64,000 nucleotides of DNA from Bacteroidota bacterium (GCA_026391355.1 JAPLDH010000038.1:54878-118877); one strand, 5' to 3'; shown: positions 1-10,212, numbered from the stretch's first letter. Numbers and translations are program-made. The notes: generated by a model not told the origin, from the letters alone.

Positions 1-2
1 TG

Positions 3-3000
3 ACTTTAACTGCATTAAATACTTTTCTCGAAAAAAAAGGTGTAGGTATTATTCTAAAAAATGTTGAAAAGTATTGTTTAGAAAATACATTAAAAAGAAC
101 TAATTATGTATATGTTTATGGGGAAAAATATATTAAACTTTTAGATCAAGGGAAAACTGCCATTGACGCAGAGGTAAAGTATCTCTATCCTTCTGGTAAC
201 GAAACAGATTTGCTTTCAAATAAAAATACTAATAGGGATAGCCACTTAGGCGATAGTAAATTCACTGCCAATAACCCTTCTAATGTCGGAGGTGTTTATC
301 TTAGTGGAGCCGGCAAAAGCCTTGAAACCCTAGGCCAATTAAGAGGTATAGCAGTAGATGAATCAACAGGAAAATTAGTTCTTGTAACCGAAGGCAATGG
401 CACGGTGAACCTGCCCCCTTTACGAATGGATGATGTGGTAACCATTTTCAGGAGTGTTTATGAAGAAGGGAATGCCCCCTTTGTTTCGATTGATCCGAAC
501 CCGGAGGATCGTTATGGGCCGATCATGATACCGCGTCATGGAAAAATGACAGAGAATACTTATGTTGGCTGGATCCTTTTTGAAACCGATCGCGTGATGA
601 AAGCCTACACACTCGGCACTGATAACATCACCGGTTCACGCGTGAAAACATCCATTCCAGGATATAAAGAGGTGCAGGATGCCATGTATAGCGACAGGAG
701 GGGCAATGAGAACTGGGAACGATTCTGGATTGTACCTGCCCAGGTTGTAAAGCGGAGTTCAGAAAACAAAGAACTCACGTTGTACGATGTCCCCTTAAAG
801 GTGAAGACACAAAGCATGGTTTTTCGGAATGGGAAACTGGAACCTGCCCACGGAGGAAAGTCATCGAAAGGCGCCGAAATGTTTACCCGTTGGTTTACTG
901 AAAATTATAATAAAATTGCCAAAGAGGCCATGTCACAGCCTCCGAAGGAAAGCGGTTTCGATAAGCCGGTTCCTATCTTTAGCGAACTGCAGAGGATGGC
1001 GCTGATCACAGCCATTGCCGAGCAGTTGCGCGACCAGGGAGTGCCATTTCCCTCATGGATGAGGGAAAGCATTATACAACCCTGTCCAACCCCAAAAACA
1101 ACCCCGGCTATTAACGCCAATAATCCTGATGCCAATCCAAGGATTCATATTTATGGCGGGGTATCGCTTAGTACCACTGATCCAACTCTTGTCAAGGAGG
1201 TAATAGCCCCGGAAACGAAACAACTTCTGAACCAAACCCGTAAAGAGATCCGCACTTCTCCCCTGCTTGCACCAAAGAGTTTTACCTCCGTCGGGAAAAA
1301 GTTCACGGTACTCCCCATCCCCGGCAATGAAACGAAGGCGCTCGCTCCTTGCGTTCTGAATGAAACAGATATTTCCTTAACCCTACCCACCGGTGAGTAC
1401 CTCTCATTGGGCCGGAGCTATAACTCGTTTTTCAAAACCCTTGACCCGATATTCGGAGGTTCCTGGACCATGGATCTACCATTCCTTGAGAATCCAAAGA
1501 AGCAACTGACCGATAACAACGGCAAAGTGATGATTGATCCAAACTTCTTTTACATTTCAACCCCGTTGAACAGTTATTCTGAATACAATGTCTCGACCTA
1601 CAAGGGTGATGACCCGCGTGTTGGCGAACCCGTTCGTATGTGCAAAATGAAGAGCGGCGCACAATGTTATTTCGATATGCAAGGTTACCTCGTAGGGTAT
1701 CGTCAGGAAGCCCTGATCACCTACCGGCGCGACGAGCAAGAAAGAATCGTGCGCATGGAAGGTTGGTATGGCACGAAGGTGCATGCATGGATCAACCTGT
1801 CTTACGATTCCAAAGGTCGTATCTCGTCATTACAGGGAAGCGATGGAAGTTCCGTCCACTACCTGTATGCTTCGAATGGTACGTTGCAAAGCGTAAAAAA
1901 CCAATGGGGAACATTATCCTACTCCTATTGCAAGCCGAATAACCGGGTGGCAACGGTAAGCCTTGACAATAAATTACTGAAAAAATATGCCTATAACGAT
2001 CAGGGACAGGTTCTTTCGGTTTCTGATGATAAAAATTCGTTTAAAACAAACATTGTAACAACCGGGGGAGGCTACACCTTATCGCAGGATGGAAAAGAAG
2101 ACGGGAATACACAGGTTAGCTATGATTATGCGATGAGGCCATTACACCAGGTAAATATAGATAAGTCCGAGGTTTCCTGGGATTACACCTCTCCTGTACA
2201 AACAAAGGTCAGCTATAAAGACCCGCAGGGTTACAAATACGAGGTCAACCGGGCGAATGATAACAGCAGGGAGACGATAAAATTACCGGATGGGAATATC
2301 TATACAGCACAGTACGATGCCAACGGGAACCTTATCACGGCCAGCCAGAATAACAAAGTACTGGTAAGTCACGAATATTCGGATGGAGAGCGGCTCAGGG
2401 CATCAAATTACGAGAATTATACTGTGATCCCTGAATACAATGAATTCGGCGAAAGCTCCGGATATAGTATTACCGCTCCGGGCGAGCAATCCACTCATAA
2501 ATGGCAGCAGGTGCAATACGATGAGACGGGGAATGTAAGAAAGATCAGTGATTATAGCGGGTATGAACAATATTATGACTATGACAATAACGGAAATGTC
2601 AACAGGGTCCTTTCCAGCCAGGGCGAAGTGCTGGTTAACCGGGATAAACAGAAGAATGTCAGCACGGTTGAAACGAGCTGGGGCACGAAACAGCAGGCAA
2701 GTTATGATAAAGACGGAAATCTGAAAACAGTCGGTTATTCAACCGGTAACGCAAATGCATCCATTGAATTTTACAACGGTCTGGTAAACAGGTCAACCGA
2801 TTTCAATGGAGACCAGACTGCGTATTCCTACTATACCGAAAAAGGCAAAGAAGGGCTTTTAAAGAGTATCCGGAAAAGCAACAGCACCTATGATTATTCT
2901 TACACTCCTGAAAATTATCTATCAGGTGTAACCGTGAATAATAGGTATAAAATGGGCATTAAGTATGATAAAGACGGGCATATTATTGAGATCACCAAAA

Positions 3001-3014
3001 CGAAAGGGAAATGA
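3..3014 (+). CDS. RHS/YD-repeat protein, 5' end outside window
   Basis: The frame is open from the first bases of the window to the stop at 3012-3014, so the gene starts upstream; the TTG at 210 is not a credible start. About 1000 residues are visible. The C-terminal half has degenerate YD repeats (YDSKGR, YDANGNL, YDETGNV, YDNNGNV, YDKDGNL, YDKDGH) typical of RHS/YD proteins, which form large beta-rich shells or surface filaments. The preceding part (LTLPTGEYLSLGRSYNS, then FGGSWTMDLPFLENP) resembles the junction before the repeats in RHS proteins. The N-terminal 400 residues are not recognised. There is no DPxGL-type core end and no C-terminal toxin: the protein stops within repeats. It is probably secreted or on the surface, but the signal region is not in the window. 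The family call is good; the function is unknown. Confidence 0.75.
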   Translation, partial: TLTALNTFLEKKGVGIILKNVEKYCLENTLKRTNYVYVYGEKYIKLLDQGKTAIDAEVKYLYPSGNETDLLSNKNTNRDSHLGDSKFTANNPSNVGGVYLSGAGKSLETLGQLRGIAVDESTGKLVLVTEGNGTVNLPPLRMDDVVTIFRSVYEEGNAPFVSIDPNPEDRYGPIMIPRHGKMTENTYVGWILFETDRVMKAYTLGTDNITGSRVKTSIPGYKEVQDAMYSDRRGNENWERFWIVPAQVVKRSSENKELTLYDVPLKVKTQSMVFRNGKLEPAHGGKSSKGAEMFTRWFTENYNKIAKEAMSQPPKESGFDKPVPIFSELQRMALITAIAEQLRDQGVPFPSWMRESIIQPCPTPKTTPAINANNPDANPRIHIYGGVSLSTTDPTLVKEVIAPETKQLLNQTRKEIRTSPLLAPKSFTSVGKKFTVLPIPGNETKALAPCVLNETDISLTLPTGEYLSLGRSYNSFFKTLDPIFGGSWTMDLPFLENPKKQLTDNNGKVMIDPNFFYISTPLNSYSEYNVSTYKGDDPRVGEPVRMCKMKSGAQCYFDMQGYLVGYRQEALITYRRDEQERIVRMEGWYGTKVHAWINLSYDSKGRISSLQGSDGSSVHYLYASNGTLQSVKNQWGTLSYSYCKPNNRVATVSLDNKLLKKYAYNDQGQVLSVSDDKNSFKTNIVTTGGGYTLSQDGKEDGNTQVSYDYAMRPLHQVNIDKSEVSWDYTSPVQTKVSYKDPQGYKYEVNRANDNSRETIKLPDGNIYTAQYDANGNLITASQNNKVLVSHEYSDGERLRASNYENYTVIPEYNEFGESSGYSITAPGEQSTHKWQQVQYDETGNVRKISDYSGYEQYYDYDNNGNVNRVLSSQGEVLVNRDKQKNVSTVETSWGTKQQASYDKDGNLKTVGYSTGNANASIEFYNGLVNRSTDFNGDQTAYSYYTEKGKEGLLKSIRKSNSTYDYSYTPENYLSGVTVNNRYKMGIKYDKDGHIIEITKTKGK

Positions 3015-3018
3015 AATC

Positions 3019-3490
3019 ATGAAAAAGATCTTTATCGCATTTACGCTGCTTTCTGGGTTAACCCTGCTTTATACAAATTCCTTTTCATTTGGCCAGAATC
3101 TTCTAATAATTCATGGTTCTGGAACTGCTTTTTTAAAAAATGACTGCATGCTATACTCAGGGAAAATTGTTCAACTTGATGCAAAAAGCATCACTTTGAA
3201 TTTTCCTACAGATGAAAACCATATGGATCTCAATTCTCCTCAAAAGCCGGATGTTCCATATAGTGATCATGTCTTCGTAATAACTCCAAATACATTATTT
3301 TGTTTAAAACGGGGTAAAAACAAAATCATGGGTTAAATTAAAAGGTACCACCGGGGCTTGTGTGATAACTAAGAAAAACAGTAACAAAGTTTTGTATATT
3401 GTTGATGAAAGGGTTGGTTACTCTTTAGGTATGGATGGTACCGAAATGCAACCATTTAAATGCAAGGATTTCAATTTTTCGAGGAACTGA
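3019..3490 (+). pseudogene. Small secreted protein, frame interrupted
   Basis: It starts at ATG 3019, five bases after the RHS-like gene stops. Residues 1-25 (MKKIFIAFTLLSGLTLLYTN, then SFSFGQ) form a signal peptide. The first frame stops at 3336, but from 3308 the next frame reads about 60 more sensible residues (including GVKTKSWVKLKGTTGACVIT and VLYIVDERVGYSLGMDG) to TGA at 3488-3490. One extra base near the AAAACGGGG run at 3307-3314 would explain the break. It is either a real frameshift or an assembly error. Function is unknown; its position suggests a partner of the RHS-like protein. Confidence 0.55.
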
Positions 3491-3509
3491 TTGTTTTAAT
3501 TTTTTTTCT

Positions 3510-3943
3510 ATGGATGCATGGCACATCTGGTTAATTGTCACCATTTTTTTTATGATCATTGAAATCTTCGTCCCCTCCTTTCTGGCAGCAAGTATTGCCA
3601 TTGGTTGTTTCCGTGCAGGAGCCGGAGCTTTCTTCAATGGCGACCTTAAGCTGCAGATGATATTGCTGATCTGTGGTATTATTGTCAGTTTGTTCGGGTG
3701 CGGCCGTTTATGCTTAGGCATGAATACAGGAGATCGAAGCATATCAAAACCAATGCAGAAGTGCTTATCGGCAAAAGAGGCACCGTTTCAGTCAGAATTG
3801 ACAACAGCGTGAACCAGGGAAGGGTAGCCATTGACGGGGATGACTGGAAGGCTGTCTCCCTGACAAACGAGGTCATTGATACCGGTATCAAGGTGGAATT
3901 CATCAAACTTGAAAGCATCATATTAATTGTGAAACCTGTTTAA
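3510..3943 (+). pseudogene. NfeD-family membrane protein, frameshifted
   Basis: NfeD proteins are small membrane proteins with a C-terminal OB-fold that work with SPFH/stomatin partners in membrane quality control. The N-terminal half (ATG 3510: MDAWHIWLIVTIFFMIIEIF, further membrane segment to LICGIIVSLFG) and the C-terminal half (VRPFMLRHEYRRS, then IGKRGTVSVRIDNSVNQGRV) are in different frames that meet at 3696-3700. Adding one G to the GGG run restores one continuous NfeD protein of about 144 residues. The neighbouring SPFH gene 17 bp downstream is the normal partner. The break falls in a homopolymer and is close to another break at 3308, so a consensus error is as likely as a true mutation. 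Confidence 0.8.
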
Positions 3944-3959
3944 AAAAGGATGATTTGTC

Positions 3960-4883
3960 ATGGATTATGCATTTCTTTTTATTCTGGCTTTTATCATCGT
4001 GTTCCTGATCATCTTTGCTGCCGCAGGATTTAAGATCGTCCAGCAATCGGAAACTATGATCATTGAACGGTTGGGTAAGTACAACCGTACCCTTTCATCA
4101 GGAATCAACATTATCTTACCCATTTTCGATAAACTGTGTGAAATCCATTGGATGTATACGGTTGAAGGACGTGACGGTTCAAAAGTCATCCGTTTCAAGA
4201 CGGACAGGAAAATTGATCTCAGGGAAACTGTTTATGATTTCCCAAAGCAGAATGTAATCACTAAGGATAATGCAAGCACGGAAATCAACGCACTTTTATA
4301 TTTCCAGATCGTTGATCTTGTCAAGGCAATCTATGAAATAGCAAACCTGCCGGATGCCATTGAAAAACTGACCCAGACCACGTTGAGAAATGTACTCGGC
4401 GAACTGGAATTGAATGAAGCCCTTACATCAAGGGATACCATTAACAGTAAGCTTCGCGCAATTCTCGATGATGCAACAAACAAATGGGGTGTCAAAGTTA
4501 ACCGGGTTGAACTTCAGTATATTAATCCTCCTCAGGATATCCGAGAGTCAATGGAAAAACAGATGAGAGCAGAGCGTGAACGACGGGCTAAGATTCTCGA
4601 AACGGAGGGATTAAAGCAATCTGAAATATTAGAAGCGGAAGGACAGGCCAATGCAAGAATTAAAGTTGCAGAAGCCGAAACCCAGGCCATTGAACGGATC
4701 AAACAGGCTACCAACTCCATCAAAGGAGATCCTATCAACTATCTGGTTGCAATCAAATATATTGATACACTGAAAGAAATGGTTTCCGGCAAGGACAATA
4801 AAATCATATACCTTCCATATGAAGCAACCGGGATCTTAAGTTCAATTGGTGGCATAAAAGAAATGCTGGAAAAGGGAAAATAG
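3960..4883 (+). CDS. SPFH/Band 7 stomatin-like protein (paraslipin type)
   Basis: The 307-aa protein has one N-terminal membrane segment (residues 3-26) followed by an SPFH/Band 7 domain: IIERLGKYNRTLSSGINIILP, QNVITKDNASTEINALLYFQ and the helix DAIEKLTQTTLRNVLGELEL. A charged coiled coil follows (MRAERERRAKILETEGLKQS, then EAEGQANARIKVAEAE). Proteins of this kind (QmcA/YbbK-like) form membrane microdomain scaffolds and are commonly encoded next to an NfeD gene, as here. The length is normal and the frame is intact. The function in this organism is inferred from the family. Confidence 0.92.
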   Translation: MDYAFLFILAFIIVFLIIFAAAGFKIVQQSETMIIERLGKYNRTLSSGINIILPIFDKLCEIHWMYTVEGRDGSKVIRFKTDRKIDLRETVYDFPKQNVITKDNASTEINALLYFQIVDLVKAIYEIANLPDAIEKLTQTTLRNVLGELELNEALTSRDTINSKLRAILDDATNKWGVKVNRVELQYINPPQDIRESMEKQMRAERERRAKILETEGLKQSEILEAEGQANARIKVAEAETQAIERIKQATNSIKGDPINYLVAIKYIDTLKEMVSGKDNKIIYLPYEATGILSSIGGIKEMLEKGK

Positions 4884-4937
4884 ACCTTCATCGGACCCAA
4901 TTTAAAACCTAACTTAGTACCTAAAGACAAGCAAAAA

Positions 4938-6014
4938 ATGGAAAACATATTCTCAATTTACCCCTGGTTTACACCAAGTCCAGGAACCCTGAACCTTTGG
5001 CTTTTTACCCGAAAATCAAAAAGTCTGTACAATCCGGGTGATACTTTTCCTGGTCTCTTTCAAACCTTGGGATTCAGGCGGGATGCAACCATATTCTTCA
5101 TCGGAATTATATTTGAAATTATTGGATTGTCATTGTTCTATCTTTTCTTCCGGTCCATATACTTTTCAGTTTTGTTCTTCTTTTTATCCTTTATTTTGGT
5201 GGCAGGTTCACATTGGAACCGTGGCAGGATCACCATTTTAAAAACGCAGATTGCCTTACTAAAACATTCAGATTATCTTCAATTCACACCGGTTCTTAAC
5301 CCTATCCCTTTAAAAATTTCCTGGAGGAAAAAGCGTTTGGCGAGACTAAACTTTTACAGGTTCTGCTTTTACTTCATGATCATCTTTTTAGCGCTATTTA
5401 AAACGTATGGATTTATAATGGGCATTGCTTCATTCTCCTCCGGGATTTATGTTATCGTCCTAACAACGATTATTTCGTTATTCTTCCTGATAGTTGCCCT
5501 CATTCACATTTTTGTTACAGGGTATTTCCTTTCTGAGGTTATGTTTCGCTATCATCTAAAAAAGGAAATCCAGGGGCACCTGAAGCTTCGGTTGTTTTGT
5601 AATCCCGGAATTTCTTCCAATCCTCCGCAACCTTATTTACAGGTTATTATTCCTAATCCAAACAACCTGACATTTCCTAAAGTTTCAACCTTTATGATTA
5701 ACAACACACAACAGGTTATTCATCCAAAATTTGGCAGGGCTCACATTCAATCGGGGTTTCATCGTTTGGAATATAATACGTTATCGACTCTGGGAATTTT
5801 CACGGATAAACAAAAGATTGAAATGGCTTCACAGATCTTTGATCCTGATCCTGCAATACAAAAAATCAAGCAGGATGCATTTATTGGAATGGCAACGTAT
5901 TACCAATTAACTACCCTCCTTTATGTTTGTCCGATCTCAATTTCAGAATCAATTCCCAGTCCACTGCCAATAATACCTGATCCTCCGGTCCCGAGGGCAC
6001 CTGTTTCTGAATGA
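4938..6014 (+). CDS. Multi-pass membrane protein, tandem paralogue 1
   Basis: A 358-aa protein of unknown family. It starts MENIFSIYPWFTPSPGTLNL and has about four hydrophobic segments in two pairs (near residues 50-90 and 140-195). A soluble C-terminal third contains the block FCNPGISSNPPQPYLQVIIP and a proline-rich end (PSPLPIIPDPPVPRAPVSE). The next gene is clearly homologous along its whole length, with the same blocks in the same order, so this is a tandem duplication. No catalytic motif is seen. It lies downstream of the nfeD-SPFH pair, but shared function is not shown. Confidence 0.7.
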   Translation: MENIFSIYPWFTPSPGTLNLWLFTRKSKSLYNPGDTFPGLFQTLGFRRDATIFFIGIIFEIIGLSLFYLFFRSIYFSVLFFFLSFILVAGSHWNRGRITILKTQIALLKHSDYLQFTPVLNPIPLKISWRKKRLARLNFYRFCFYFMIIFLALFKTYGFIMGIASFSSGIYVIVLTTIISLFFLIVALIHIFVTGYFLSEVMFRYHLKKEIQGHLKLRLFCNPGISSNPPQPYLQVIIPNPNNLTFPKVSTFMINNTQQVIHPKFGRAHIQSGFHRLEYNTLSTLGIFTDKQKIEMASQIFDPDPAIQKIKQDAFIGMATYYQLTTLLYVCPISISESIPSPLPIIPDPPVPRAPVSE

Positions 6015-6048
6015 TATTCTGTTTTCTCTTAAAATGATATTATATTGA

Positions 6049-7146
6049 ATGAATATTGAAGATATTTTCATCCGCTATCCTTGGTTCGTACTAAGTCACT
6101 CAAGCTTGAGACTATGGCTTAACACCAGAAAGTTGAACATTCCTGGTGGTTTACAGGTCTCAGTCCCAGGATTGTTTCAAACATACTGGTTTTTCTGGGA
6201 TTCCTTCTTTTTCATTATTGTTTTAATTCTTGAAGTTCTAGGCTTATTATTCTTTTATATCTATTTTGGATCTCTTTTTTTTGCAGTATTATTTTTCTCT
6301 TTGGATTTCATTTTTGCCACAGGATGTCACTGGAATAAAGCTCGCTGGACAGAATTGAAAATAGAATTGTCATTACTAAATAGTAACAAATTTTTAAAAT
6401 TTGCGGAAGATAAAGATTATATCAATGGGGAACAAAAGCCGATTGAGCACAGAATAAAGTGGAGAAGAAAAATAATTCGTCACTTTAAAATCTATAGAAT
6501 CGTTTTTGCCTGTTTACTCTTTTATGTATTGTTTATGAAGACTAGTGGATTTGTAAATGGATGGACAGATTCAGGAATGTCAAGTTTAGGAATACCTCTG
6601 ATAATAATAAGCTCTTATATTATTGTAAACCTGATCCATCTTTTCAGTACTGGATATTTTGGTTCAGAAATTATATTTCGTTTGCGTCTTAGGAGAGAAA
6701 TCAGAGAACATATTTCTTATAAAAGATTTTGCAATCCAGGCATCTCATTTTTTCCTTCGCAACCATTTTTACAAATTCAAATTCCTAATCCGAACAATCT
6801 GACCTTTCCGGGTCCCCCGGATAACAGATTACAAAACAACGATCAACAATTCACTCCTAAATTTCCAAGACCTCACATAATTCATGACTTGCATCAAATC
6901 GAATATAATACACTTTCAACATGCGGTATTTTGCTTGACAGTCAAAAGTACTACCTGCTTCAAAGGATTCACGATCCTGATCCAAATGTTCGGAGCCAAA
7001 AGAGGGATGCATTTCTTTCTTATGCAACCTATCATCAGCTTATGAATATAATGGAAATTACACCTTTTCATGGCTTTTCTTTAAATACTGATTTACCTGA
7101 AATACCTCAACCACCTTCACCCCTTGGTCCTGTTCCTGAACAATAA
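6049..7146 (+). CDS. Multi-pass membrane protein, tandem paralogue 2
   Basis: A 365-aa paralogue of the preceding gene, 34 bp downstream. Shared landmarks are the YPWF motif near the start, two pairs of membrane helices, SHWN/CHWNKAR at the end of helix 2, RFCNPGISFFPSQPFLQIQI, PNPNNLTFP and a terminal proline-rich segment. It is more A+T-rich at third positions than paralogue 1, so the duplication is not recent. No known domain is recognised. It is probably an inner-membrane protein with a cytosolic or periplasmic C-terminal domain. Confidence 0.7.
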   Translation: MNIEDIFIRYPWFVLSHSSLRLWLNTRKLNIPGGLQVSVPGLFQTYWFFWDSFFFIIVLILEVLGLLFFYIYFGSLFFAVLFFSLDFIFATGCHWNKARWTELKIELSLLNSNKFLKFAEDKDYINGEQKPIEHRIKWRRKIIRHFKIYRIVFACLLFYVLFMKTSGFVNGWTDSGMSSLGIPLIIISSYIIVNLIHLFSTGYFGSEIIFRLRLRREIREHISYKRFCNPGISFFPSQPFLQIQIPNPNNLTFPGPPDNRLQNNDQQFTPKFPRPHIIHDLHQIEYNTLSTCGILLDSQKYYLLQRIHDPDPNVRSQKRDAFLSYATYHQLMNIMEITPFHGFSLNTDLPEIPQPPSPLGPVPEQ

Positions 7147-7215
7147 TGAAGACCTGATGATTACATCTAAAACGTTTAATAAATCAAGCTGATCCCAATA
7201 CTAATAACATTCATC

Positions 7216-8610
7216 ATGAAAAAGAAAACTCATAGTTTGATCTTTAACCTTAAAAGAAGCCATGTTCTTCTTTTTATGTTATTCGTTGTTATGGGTTGTT
7301 CTCCTCATGGATGCAAAAGACAGGAAGCGATCAGAGTCAAAATCTTTTTTATCGATCAGATCCCATTGAAGGAAACAGATATTTTTCCTCAGGATATTAT
7401 TGAAATGTTAATGCCGTTCGGATTGGATTCCAATTCAAAACTTTATTTAATTCCGAAAGTGGAAGTAACAAGAATTGATACCTTATATGATGAACAAAGA
7501 TTTGAAAATAGAGGCCTACCTCCTTTTAGGCAATTTGTCCGTTTAATATTTCCACTGCATCCAGAACTTCTTCAGGAGGATATTCAACAACGCTTTAGGC
7601 TAAATAAAATAGGGAAAGATTTAACACGCACAATAAAAATATCGGATTCCGGCAGGAATTATAAGCTGATGGAATCCTTATTGGGGGAATATTTCAATAA
7701 GGACAAGAGAATAGGGCATATTTTTTATTATTCACTCGACACAAATTTGAAAAGCTTTCTGCTGATTCCAGGTAAAATAGAATTAAAAGTTTTTCATAAT
7801 CCTGTTGATATTCAACGCGTGATTGCAACAGAAAGGAGTTATTCCGATCAAGCTTCGGGAACCGGATGCTCCTGCGCTTGCTCCTGTCAATGTTCATGTA
7901 AAAGTCGCAACAATAGTGAATACCTCATCATTTACGATCCGGGAATACATCATTCTGAAATCAGATTGACCAATCCTCCCGGTGAAAATTATCTATGTCT
8001 TTCCGGTGGTGGAGTAAAAATAGAGAGGGATCTGGGACCATTCAGAACAAATATTGATTATGATTCGATATGTTGGAAACTAATACCTAAAAAAACCGGT
8101 AATGGGTTTTCTGTAATTCCTGAGAGTGGGTCAGGAAAAAACCTGAAGGTGACATTCACAAGACCAGGTGCGCTTTCAGAAGGTTCTGTTGCCATCCGTG
8201 TAACGCCATTTAAGAAAGGCTATCATTCGAAATCTGCTGATTTCGAGTATCAGCTGGTGTATTGTCATTTAGATTCTTCATTGGTAACGGTTACAAAAAA
8301 GTTTAGGTGTCCTCCGGAAATTATTCGTTCCCGATTGAATGTAAAACGCCAAAAGATTATTGATGAGTTTATAGGAATTGTCAACCAGATTAATGCCACA
8401 AAAAATCAGAAAGAAATAATTTCTTTGAGAAGCAAGGCAATTGAAATATTGCAGGGAATTGATCATTGCAGGGTTCTCTACGATGTTCCGGGGAATAATT
8501 CCGGGTCTTCATTGCTTCCGGAGAATTTCCCGGTCAATAATTTGAACTTGAGAATTGAGCCTTTATGGGACGAATGTGGGGTCATTCAGGGGATCCATCT
8601 GCACCGATAA
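7216..8610 (+). CDS. Lipoprotein with Cys-X-Cys cluster
   Basis: A 464-aa predicted lipoprotein. The signal peptide ends at a lipobox-like LLFMLFVVMGCSPHGC, giving a lipidated Cys near residue 28. Near residues 215-230 is a dense cysteine run (TGCSCACSCQCSCKS), unusual for a periplasmic protein and suggestive of metal binding or disulfide packing. The C-terminal part includes a Lys/Arg-rich helix (residues ~375-410). No known family is recognised. It follows the two membrane paralogues on the same strand and precedes another secreted protein, so the four genes may form one transcription unit. Confidence 0.65.
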   Translation: MKKKTHSLIFNLKRSHVLLFMLFVVMGCSPHGCKRQEAIRVKIFFIDQIPLKETDIFPQDIIEMLMPFGLDSNSKLYLIPKVEVTRIDTLYDEQRFENRGLPPFRQFVRLIFPLHPELLQEDIQQRFRLNKIGKDLTRTIKISDSGRNYKLMESLLGEYFNKDKRIGHIFYYSLDTNLKSFLLIPGKIELKVFHNPVDIQRVIATERSYSDQASGTGCSCACSCQCSCKSRNNSEYLIIYDPGIHHSEIRLTNPPGENYLCLSGGGVKIERDLGPFRTNIDYDSICWKLIPKKTGNGFSVIPESGSGKNLKVTFTRPGALSEGSVAIRVTPFKKGYHSKSADFEYQLVYCHLDSSLVTVTKKFRCPPEIIRSRLNVKRQKIIDEFIGIVNQINATKNQKEIISLRSKAIEILQGIDHCRVLYDVPGNNSGSSLLPENFPVNNLNLRIEPLWDECGVIQGIHLHR

Positions 8611-8635
8611 ACTCACAATCAAAAATCGATGGAAT

Positions 8636-10168
8636 ATGAAAAAAAACAATTATTATATACAAGTTACTCTTGGGGGTATCATGCTATTTATTTTTACATC
8701 GATATCTGCTCAGAGATGCCTGGAATTGCCTGAATGTCTTTTAAATCCATCCGTTAAAGTTGATATTGGCACGCTATTATCACACCAAAAAAGAATAAAA
8801 TATCAACCATGGATTGTCTATTCCGACAGAGGGGAAAATTTCTCAAAAATGTATTATGTTGTTGAAGAGAACACATCTCAAGTTCATGTTTTTGAAGCTT
8901 CAGGACATGTAAAAAGGAGACTTCTGAATCCTATTGACAAAGGTTGGATTTCGAAAACCGCCTTCATTATGTATTTTGGAGCTGAACGCAGTGAGAATTC
9001 ACTCATTCATCGTAAATGTCTGACCACTATCTCTTGTTACAATGTTGATGGTAATTGGGAGAATCAAATGGAAATATACAGTCATGTTCTCATTTACAGG
9101 TCTCCTCATGATACTATACCCATTGGTCAGCTTCCTCGGAATTCTTTCTTTTACATCTACAAAAGTGAACAGGGAAGATTCCTGTTAGGTTTTGATTATA
9201 AACTTGATACGAACCAAATTGCGAGGCAGATTATCGGGTGGGTTGATAAAACCAGGGTATTTGAGATAATTGGAAGAATATTTTTTGAACCGAATTTTGA
9301 GCGCCAGGCAGTTTTGATGAGACTTTGTCATCCGGATCAAACATGTAAAGTTTTCAGATTCCAGGAAGAACTTCAAAATGTGAATGATAAAAAAAATAGG
9401 ATCAAACCTGCGTGGGAAGAGCCTTTATGGAGTTACTTACCCGGAGTAAATAGAGATTCTGATTCCATATTGATTCGATCACAACTCAAAGAAATTTGTA
9501 TGGAAGAAAATAACGGATTATTGCAGCTGAATATTAAACCTTGGGCCGGGAATAAACTTAGATTTCTTTTTTTGGGAATGGAATGGGGAAGGGAAAGGGG
9601 AACGGTAAGAGTAGCATTCATAGATCAAAATTCCTCATCAGGACAATCAGGTTGTTTCATGTCGGGTTATACCTGTCTAAAATGGTCTGAAGACCAATAT
9701 CCCCTGTGGAAAGCCGAAGCGCTTTTTAGCCAGGATGAGATTCTATCCATTATCTCAGCAATTGAAAATTTTCTGACCAGTAACAATTCAAATAATGACG
9801 CTTCCAGGGTGGTTAATCTATGGTCGAATATTTTCGATAAGTTTGTTGGCGGAAAATTGAATTATCATGCTTTTTTGGACTTTACACCCGGTCAAATAAT
9901 GGCTCGTTTACTGGGAAGTACCTTTGAATATGAAACCAATGATTGCATAAAAAAATATACGCTACGTCAGATCTTAACCAATAATCAAGAAGTGCATGAA
10001 TGTGTTAAGGAGTATAAATTTATATTGGCTTATCACCTAAACCAATTGAAAGACATCTTATTTAGCAAAGACCTGCTATTCAATGTTGGCGAAAGAGTAT
10101 ATAAAAATAATAACTACTCTATGTATGCGAAAGATTCTTTCTGGGTTCCATTGGAATGCTTGCCATAA
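8636..10168 (+). CDS. Secreted protein of unknown function
   Basis: A 510-aa protein with an N-terminal signal peptide (MKKNNYYIQVTLGGIMLFIF, then TSISAQ with likely cleavage after SAQ). The ATG at 8636 is chosen because the signal peptide begins there; the frame is also open upstream to 8555, but that part overlaps the previous gene. Visible features are a segment resembling SH3-like text (IPIGQLPRNSFFYIYKSEQG, then GWVDKTRVFE) near residues 165-220, as in bacterial SH3 modules. The rest is not recognised. It is the last gene of a rightward group and faces a leftward lipoprotein gene. Confidence 0.6.
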   Translation: MKKNNYYIQVTLGGIMLFIFTSISAQRCLELPECLLNPSVKVDIGTLLSHQKRIKYQPWIVYSDRGENFSKMYYVVEENTSQVHVFEASGHVKRRLLNPIDKGWISKTAFIMYFGAERSENSLIHRKCLTTISCYNVDGNWENQMEIYSHVLIYRSPHDTIPIGQLPRNSFFYIYKSEQGRFLLGFDYKLDTNQIARQIIGWVDKTRVFEIIGRIFFEPNFERQAVLMRLCHPDQTCKVFRFQEELQNVNDKKNRIKPAWEEPLWSYLPGVNRDSDSILIRSQLKEICMEENNGLLQLNIKPWAGNKLRFLFLGMEWGRERGTVRVAFIDQNSSSGQSGCFMSGYTCLKWSEDQYPLWKAEALFSQDEILSIISAIENFLTSNNSNNDASRVVNLWSNIFDKFVGGKLNYHAFLDFTPGQIMARLLGSTFEYETNDCIKKYTLRQILTNNQEVHECVKEYKFILAYHLNQLKDILFSKDLLFNVGERVYKNNNYSMYAKDSFWVPLECLP

Positions 10169-10212
10169 AAGACAATCGTTAATCACTTTAAATATTTAAT
10201 AATGCTAATTAA

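Noticed and set aside
210..3014. RHS-like gene starting at TTG 210
   Set aside because: The frame is open to the window edge, so the gene begins outside the window.
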